In this document: positions 25,936 through 29,145 of the stretch, in pieces
How the letters are laid out: the number at the start of each line of letters is the position of its first letter
Position numbering within the stretch: the first letter of the stretch is position 1
Source of the DNA: an uncultured Lachnospiraceae bacterium
GTDB taxonomy: Bacteria; Bacillota; Clostridia; Lachnospirales; Lachnospiraceae
Assembly: GCA_910586605.1 (NCBI GenBank)
Contig: CAJUJR010000037.1
Coordinates: forward strand, 1-29,145
DNA length: 29,145 nucleotides
Reading direction: 5' to 3'
The notes under the pieces: generated by a model
The model's database searches: none
What the model was told of the DNA's origin: nothing
Seen by the model: the letters and a program-made list of their open reading frames with translations, nothing else
Made by a program: the position numbers and the translations under genes

Positions 25936-26130
25936 CTACAGTTCCCTATTATTCCGCGGCATATATATTTCCTTATAACATCCCCAGCAAAGCTGTCCAG
26001 CGCCTTCTATGTAATGCTCCCGCTCCGAAAGCGGCTGGTATTTTTCTGTCTTTGTTAGCCTCCCACACAAAATGCAATGTTCCTTTCCAGAAAAATGCTG
26101 TGACTCCGCCTTGCATTTATCAGCCTTCAT
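25936..26130 (-). CDS. Small four-cysteine protein, possible zinc ribbon
   Basis: A 64-residue, charged, soluble protein with two paired cysteines, CILCGRL and CWGCYKE, about 30 residues apart, the layout of a small zinc-binding ribbon. AGGAG lies 4 bases before ATG 26130. It lies between the helicase and the first priming transferase on the same strand with gaps of about 60-70 bases, so it belongs to the operon. I do not recognise the family. It could be a nucleic-acid-binding or regulatory protein, but this is only a suggestion from size and cysteine pattern. Confidence 0.6.
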   Translation of the reverse strand: MKADKCKAESQHFSGKEHCILCGRLTKTEKYQPLSEREHYIEGAGQLCWGCYKEIYMPRNNREL

Positions 26131-26187
26131 TTGTCTCCTTCTTTCCCTTGCTTGAGCAGCTTACATCCCCAATACTTCCCAAAACCA

Positions 26188-28656
26188 TCACTCTACACCA
26201 AGGGCGGCAAGCCTTTCTATCTGCTCCTTTGTCAGCTTCCCCGCCTTTTTCTTCCTCTTCTGCCGGTAAATCCATTCGCCCAAACGGTAACCGTCTGACA
26301 TAACAACTGTTTTTATAATTTCTTTTGGCTGATTGTAAGAACAATACTCCTTCAAAGCCTTGCAGCCTTTTTCAAAAGCACGCTCCGCCGGGGATTCCCA
26401 CCGTATCCCAATCTTATCCAGTTCTTCTTTTTTCCACCCCTCAAGAACACCCTTTTTATACTGCATCCTCTGTATGTACAACCATTTTCCAAGCCAGATT
26501 CCATCCTCTGTCACATACTGCTGTGAAATCTCCAGATTCCCATGCTCTTTAAAATACTCCCCTGCAAGTTTACGCCGGTATTCCCACGAATCTTCTTTCT
26601 CGTGAACCATACCGATTTGATGAAGCTTCCTCTCCCAACAGATGCCAAGGGCTTCCAGCTTTTGTACCTGCTCTTTTGTGATACCATTCCCCTGAACTGC
26701 AGAAGCTTTTCCTTCCCTATCAAATGCCGAACCTTTTCCATACCTTTTCCGATAACTGCTTTTCTGGTTATTCAGCCATACTCCAAGTTTTTTCCCATCA
26801 TCTGTAATATAATTGCATGGGATTTCCAAATCCCCAAAAAAGTTTTTATACTCTTTTGCCGCCTGATAATACATTTCCCAACGGTACTCCCCTACATCCC
26901 AGACCATTCCTGCCTTTTCCAACTTTTTAACAGCTTTTTCCTCTAGGTTTCTTTTTTTATACTTGGAACGCATAGCCCCAACCCATCTCCCAAGCGGGAA
27001 TCCCTCTGCCGTTTCATACTGCACCTTTACATCCCCATGACCGTTTTCCGCCACAAACCGTTTTAATTCGGCAAGCCCTTTTTCAAACTGCTCTGTCCTT
27101 TTATCCTTCCAGCGCATCCCAATTGCATCCAGCCTTTTTATCTGCCCCTCACTTAATGCCCCGGCCACAGTCCCAGCACGCACTCTCCGCTGTGCCAATA
27201 TCCATAAACCAAGGTTTAAGCCGCTTTCTGTAATATATTTTTTCTTTACCTCAAGATGCCCTTCCCTTTTATAAAAAGCTTCCGCCTCTTGGTAATAAAC
27301 CTCCCACGGAGAAGAAAGATTCTGGCGGATGGCGCGGAATAATCTACGGCAGTCCAACAGTTCATCAATAATCCTAAAGCAATTCTGCTCTCCTGCTTTT
27401 TCTTCCCCTTCACACCTCTGAAAGACAGACGCTTGTTCAAACTCACCCTGTAGGGAATCAATGGAAGAAAGGCTTTCAAAATTATTGACGATATCAAAAA
27501 TAACCGGCTGCCCTTTGTTTCCTTTGCCCGCCACAAGCCCACGCCCAACTTGCTGTAGATAAAGCGCTGGGGAAACTGTTGGGCGCAGCAGGATCACTCC
27601 GTCCACGCCTTCCACATGCACGCCTTCATTGAGCATGTCAATGCAGTATAAAAGCTTCAAATGTTTGCTGCCATCCTCACAGAACGCCTCAAACTGCCCG
27701 CCTGCACCTGGGTCATCGCAAGAAACACAGTAGATATGCGGCTTTTCATCCACCCTGCAGAACCATTCACTAGCCCTGGAAACCATCTCTTCCATATGGC
27801 TTTTTCCCGAACAGAAAACAATGTATTTCCCAGCCTTATTTCCCATATGTTTCGCAAAAACAGCATCTAACCCATCCGCCTGTTCCAGGCTCCTGCGCAG
27901 TTTCTCCAGAAGTTCTTCATTCTGCTCCCTGAAAGAAACATCCCTGCCATTTTTTATGCGCTCTTCCAAGCGCACTAGCTCTTTTTGGCAGGAATACATG
28001 GAAACCACATAAAAGGGTGCTGGCAGGATTTTTTCCGCCACTGCCTCGCCAAGCGTCATCTTTGAGGCAACACAGCCACGAAAAAGCTCCTCCGCCATGT
28101 CCCTCTGCCCATCCAAGTAGCGAATATTTGTAGCGGACAGCCCCAAAACTTTTGCCTCAGGATGCGCCAAAAGGAGTGCCTGCACCCCCTTGCCCCATTC
28201 TGGGGCGCCACAGCGGTGGAATTCATCCAAGACAATAAAATCCAGCTTTTTCCCTGAAAATAAACCCACAGAAAGCACTAGCTGGGAATATGTCATAAAC
28301 CCTGTATTCCCAAGGCTGTGCCTTACAAGTGCATCTTTCCAAGGAAAGCCCTCATCTTCCAAGGCTTTTCCTGCCGGCGTCTGCCATCCCAGGCCTTTCT
28401 TTAAGTTTTCTAACTGCGTATGGAAAATATAGCTACTCGGGGACAGCCAAAGGAATGTTGCCTTTGGGTTATCAAGCACAAGCTGGAATGCAATGAACGA
28501 CTTCCCCGTCCCAGTAGGATGGATAACAGCCGCCCTGCCTTCCTCTTTTAATAGATGGCATGCCGTGTCATATGCACGCTGGTTATGCGGGAACAAATCC
28601 AAGTGTACCTTCCCGCCAGACTTACATAATTTCATTCCCTGCTGGGATGAAGCCAT
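26188..28656 (-). CDS. DEAH-type SF2 helicase with five helicase-associated repeats
   Basis: An 822-residue superfamily 2 ATPase. In this numbering, HPTGTGKS (46-53) is the Walker A loop, VLDEFH (142-147) motif II, GLSATN (172-177) motif III, and QQVGRG (368-373) motif VI. From about residue 451 to the end there are five tandem repeats of 65-85 residues, each with a G-x-x-LG-x-W core (for example LNLGLWILAQRR, FPLGRWVGAMRS) and ending in a LdaiGmrW-like block. This is the helicase-associated (HA) domain, thought to bind DNA or RNA. ATG 28656 has GGGAG 7 bases upstream. An ATG at 28737 gives 27 more residues but lacks a ribosome site and lies only 3 bases from a TATAAT box. Its role at the head of a glycan operon is unknown. 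Confidence 0.82.
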   Translation of the reverse strand: MASSQQGMKLCKSGGKVHLDLFPHNQRAYDTACHLLKEEGRAAVIHPTGTGKSFIAFQLVLDNPKATFLWLSPSSYIFHTQLENLKKGLGWQTPAGKALEDEGFPWKDALVRHSLGNTGFMTYSQLVLSVGLFSGKKLDFIVLDEFHRCGAPEWGKGVQALLLAHPEAKVLGLSATNIRYLDGQRDMAEELFRGCVASKMTLGEAVAEKILPAPFYVVSMYSCQKELVRLEERIKNGRDVSFREQNEELLEKLRRSLEQADGLDAVFAKHMGNKAGKYIVFCSGKSHMEEMVSRASEWFCRVDEKPHIYCVSCDDPGAGGQFEAFCEDGSKHLKLLYCIDMLNEGVHVEGVDGVILLRPTVSPALYLQQVGRGLVAGKGNKGQPVIFDIVNNFESLSSIDSLQGEFEQASVFQRCEGEEKAGEQNCFRIIDELLDCRRLFRAIRQNLSSPWEVYYQEAEAFYKREGHLEVKKKYITESGLNLGLWILAQRRVRAGTVAGALSEGQIKRLDAIGMRWKDKRTEQFEKGLAELKRFVAENGHGDVKVQYETAEGFPLGRWVGAMRSKYKKRNLEEKAVKKLEKAGMVWDVGEYRWEMYYQAAKEYKNFFGDLEIPCNYITDDGKKLGVWLNNQKSSYRKRYGKGSAFDREGKASAVQGNGITKEQVQKLEALGICWERKLHQIGMVHEKEDSWEYRRKLAGEYFKEHGNLEISQQYVTEDGIWLGKWLYIQRMQYKKGVLEGWKKEELDKIGIRWESPAERAFEKGCKALKEYCSYNQPKEIIKTVVMSDGYRLGEWIYRQKRKKKAGKLTKEQIERLAALGVE

Positions 28657-28739
28657 CCTATCTCCCACTTGCACAGCATCCACATTCCCCAACCTAACCA
28701 CCAGCTTCCTTCCTTTTAAACAGGCAAAAAACTGCATCC

Positions 28740-28745
28740 ATTATA
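28740..28745 (-). promoter_or_regulatory. Consensus -10 box before the helicase
   Basis: TATAAT on the minus strand exactly matches the sigma-A -10 consensus, about 84 bases before the helicase ATG at 28656. No convincing -35 is present at 16-18 bp, so on its own it may be weak or need an activator. It could give low basal transcription when the invertible segment is OFF. Confidence 0.3.
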
Positions 28746-28814
28746 ATTTCTGCCTATACATTGGGGCTGCATCCTGTCTGCGCATGCCAACACAGCCAGG
28801 AACAGTACCCCATG

Positions 28815-28834
28815 CAACATAATGATTATTATGT
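28815..28834 (+). repeat. Left 20-bp inverted repeat of the putative invertible segment
   Basis: This 20-base sequence, CAACATAATGATTATTATGT, is the exact reverse complement of 29091-29110. Each copy is itself nearly palindromic (arms ACATAAT and ATTATGT) around a short asymmetric centre (GATT here, AATC in the other copy). That is the form of a tyrosine-recombinase crossover site with inverted arms and a directional spacer. Confidence 0.8.
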
Positions 28835-28871
28835 GACAAAATATTTCTGGCATCTTCCCAAATCCATGCCC

Positions 28872-28898
28872 AAAAAATACCAGGGCACAACTCCCTGG
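28872..28898 (-). terminator. Leftward terminator inside the inverted-repeat segment
   Basis: On the minus strand a perfect 6-bp GC-rich stem (CCAGGG, 7-base loop, CCCTGG) is followed by TATTTTTT, a standard intrinsic terminator. In the present orientation it would stop transcription coming from the right before it reaches the helicase and glycan genes. Confidence 0.65.
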
Positions 28899-28954
28899 AA
28901 ACTTGCCACATGTGATTTTACTGGGGTTTCAAGCCTGCCAATAAAAAAGGGCAG

Positions 28955-29018
28955 CACAAAAAGGCATTTTTATAAACGCGGCCTGGCTGGCATACCTGGC
29001 CTATTGTAAAAACGCCTT
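28955..29018 (-). terminator. Long stem-loop with T run, leftward
   Basis: Arms of 15 bases (28961-28975 and 29004-29018) match at 13 positions and enclose an inner GGCC/GGCC pair. On the minus strand the stem runs into TTTTT. It may be a second terminator facing the operon. Its length is also compatible with another RNA or DNA structure used by the switch. Confidence 0.5.
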
Positions 29019-29043
29019 GATAATGAAATAACAGAAAAAATCC

Positions 29044-29072
29044 TTGAAATACAAAGGATTCCGTGTTACAAT
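29044..29072 (+). promoter_or_regulatory. Sigma-A-type promoter pointing away from the operon
   Basis: TTGAAA (29044-29049) and TACAAT (29067-29072) are separated by exactly 17 bases, each 5 of 6 to consensus. Transcription would start near 29079, cross the right inverted repeat and meet a terminator at 29116-29143. If the segment between the repeats were inverted, this promoter would lie near 28853-28881 and point into the helicase and the polysaccharide genes. Confidence 0.7.
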
Positions 29073-29090
29073 GGCATATGTATTTGGATA

Positions 29091-29110
29091 ACATAATAAT
29101 CATTATGTTG
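29091..29110 (+). repeat. Right 20-bp inverted repeat of the putative invertible segment
   Basis: Exact reverse complement of 28815-28834. It lies about 12 bases downstream of the predicted start site of the 29044-29072 promoter. Flanking bases outside the 20 do not match, so the repeat is sharply bounded on both sides. Confidence 0.8.
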
Positions 29111-29115
29111 TAATG

Positions 29116-29145
29116 AACTGTATGCACCTTGCATGCAGTTTTTAT
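29116..29145 (+). terminator. Rightward intrinsic terminator just outside the right repeat
   Basis: An 11-base stem (29116-29126 with 29130-29140, one G-T wobble) with a CCT loop is followed by TTTTTAT at the window edge. It would end transcripts from the 29044-29072 promoter after about 65 bases. Confidence 0.65.

Larger units (their letters stand above)
28657..29145. other. Gene-free region upstream of the operon
   Basis: About 490 bases without a supportable gene. It holds, from left to right, a TATAAT box for the operon, a 20-bp inverted repeat, two leftward terminator-like hairpins, a rightward promoter, the matching inverted repeat, and a rightward terminator at the window edge. Open frames here have no coding character. 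Confidence 0.7.

Noticed and set aside
28815..29110. The two palindromes as Fur/PerR-type operators
   Set aside because: They partly fit a 7-1-7 TGATAAT-N-ATTATCA pattern, and one lies near a start site. However, exact 20-bp identity in inverted orientation over nearly 300 bases, with a promoter and terminators between, fits a recombination switch better. An operator role is not excluded.
28815..29110. The segment as a MITE with terminal inverted repeats
   Set aside because: No target-site duplication is visible at the outer ends and the repeats are themselves palindromic, which is not typical of transposon ends.
28918..29127. A 69-residue minus-strand ORF
   Set aside because: It runs across two hairpins, a promoter and an inverted repeat and has no recognisable protein features.
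28657..29145. JUMPstart/ops element or a known riboswitch before the operon
   Set aside because: I found no GGCGGTAGCG-like ops sequence and no riboswitch core that I recognise; a covariance-model search was not possible here.
1..29145. CRISPR arrays, tRNA or rRNA genes
   Set aside because: No regularly spaced repeats, cloverleaf-like genes or rRNA sequence were seen on reading the window.

Overview
The window reads as a large surface-polysaccharide (capsule or exopolysaccharide) locus from a low-to-mid-GC Gram-positive Clostridia, most likely a gut Lachnospiraceae. The taxonomic call is inference, based on the AT-rich coding style with strong AGGAG ribosome sites, the LicC/LicD chemistry, CpsE/WbaP-type priming transferases, and a fragment resembling the serine recombinases of Tn1549-like conjugative elements. 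No rRNA, tRNA or CRISPR was seen.

Layout. Bases 1 to about 1148 are a mobile-element remnant: a DUF6064 membrane protein on the minus strand and the 5' end of a large serine recombinase on the plus strand. The recombinase breaks off at about codon 65, where it meets an acyltransferase gene that breaks off at codon 32. From about 1144 to 28656 every recognisable gene (25) lies on the minus strand with tight spacing or overlaps, as one very long operon read right to left. In transcription order: a DEAH helicase with five helicase-associated repeats; a small four-cysteine protein; a priming phosphoglycosyl transferase; two GT2 enzymes; a second priming transferase; a Wzx flippase; a Wzz-like chain-length protein; a Wzy-like polymerase; two GT4 enzymes; a radical SAM/SPASM protein; two more glycosyltransferases; a second Wzy and a second Wzx; a hexapeptide acetyltransferase; a TupA-like ATP-grasp protein; a DUF6625-like transferase; an acyltransferase; then a decoration module (class V aminotransferase, SAM methyltransferase, LicC-like cytidylyltransferase, LicD-like phosphotransferase) and the truncated acyltransferase. 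The middle part (about 4.7 to 16.8 kb) looks more AT-rich than the helicase end, as expected for a serotype-specific cassette set into a backbone.

Regulation is the most interesting part. First, the bases upstream of the operon (28815-29110) are bounded by two exact 20-bp inverted repeats. Between them lies a good sigma-A-type promoter that points away from the operon, into a terminator just outside the right repeat, together with two terminator-like hairpins oriented to stop leftward transcription. This is the architecture of an invertible promoter, seen here in the OFF orientation. Second, three consecutive genes carry long poly-G tracts on the coding strand (G9, G8, G10). The G8 tract puts the ATP-grasp gene out of frame with its only well-placed start, while G9 and G10 are in frame. 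A fourth gene, the methyltransferase, is frameshifted at a G5 run. Together these suggest two layers of phase variation: an on/off switch for the whole polymer and slippage-based variation of its decorations. All of this is inferred from sequence and needs read-level or experimental confirmation.
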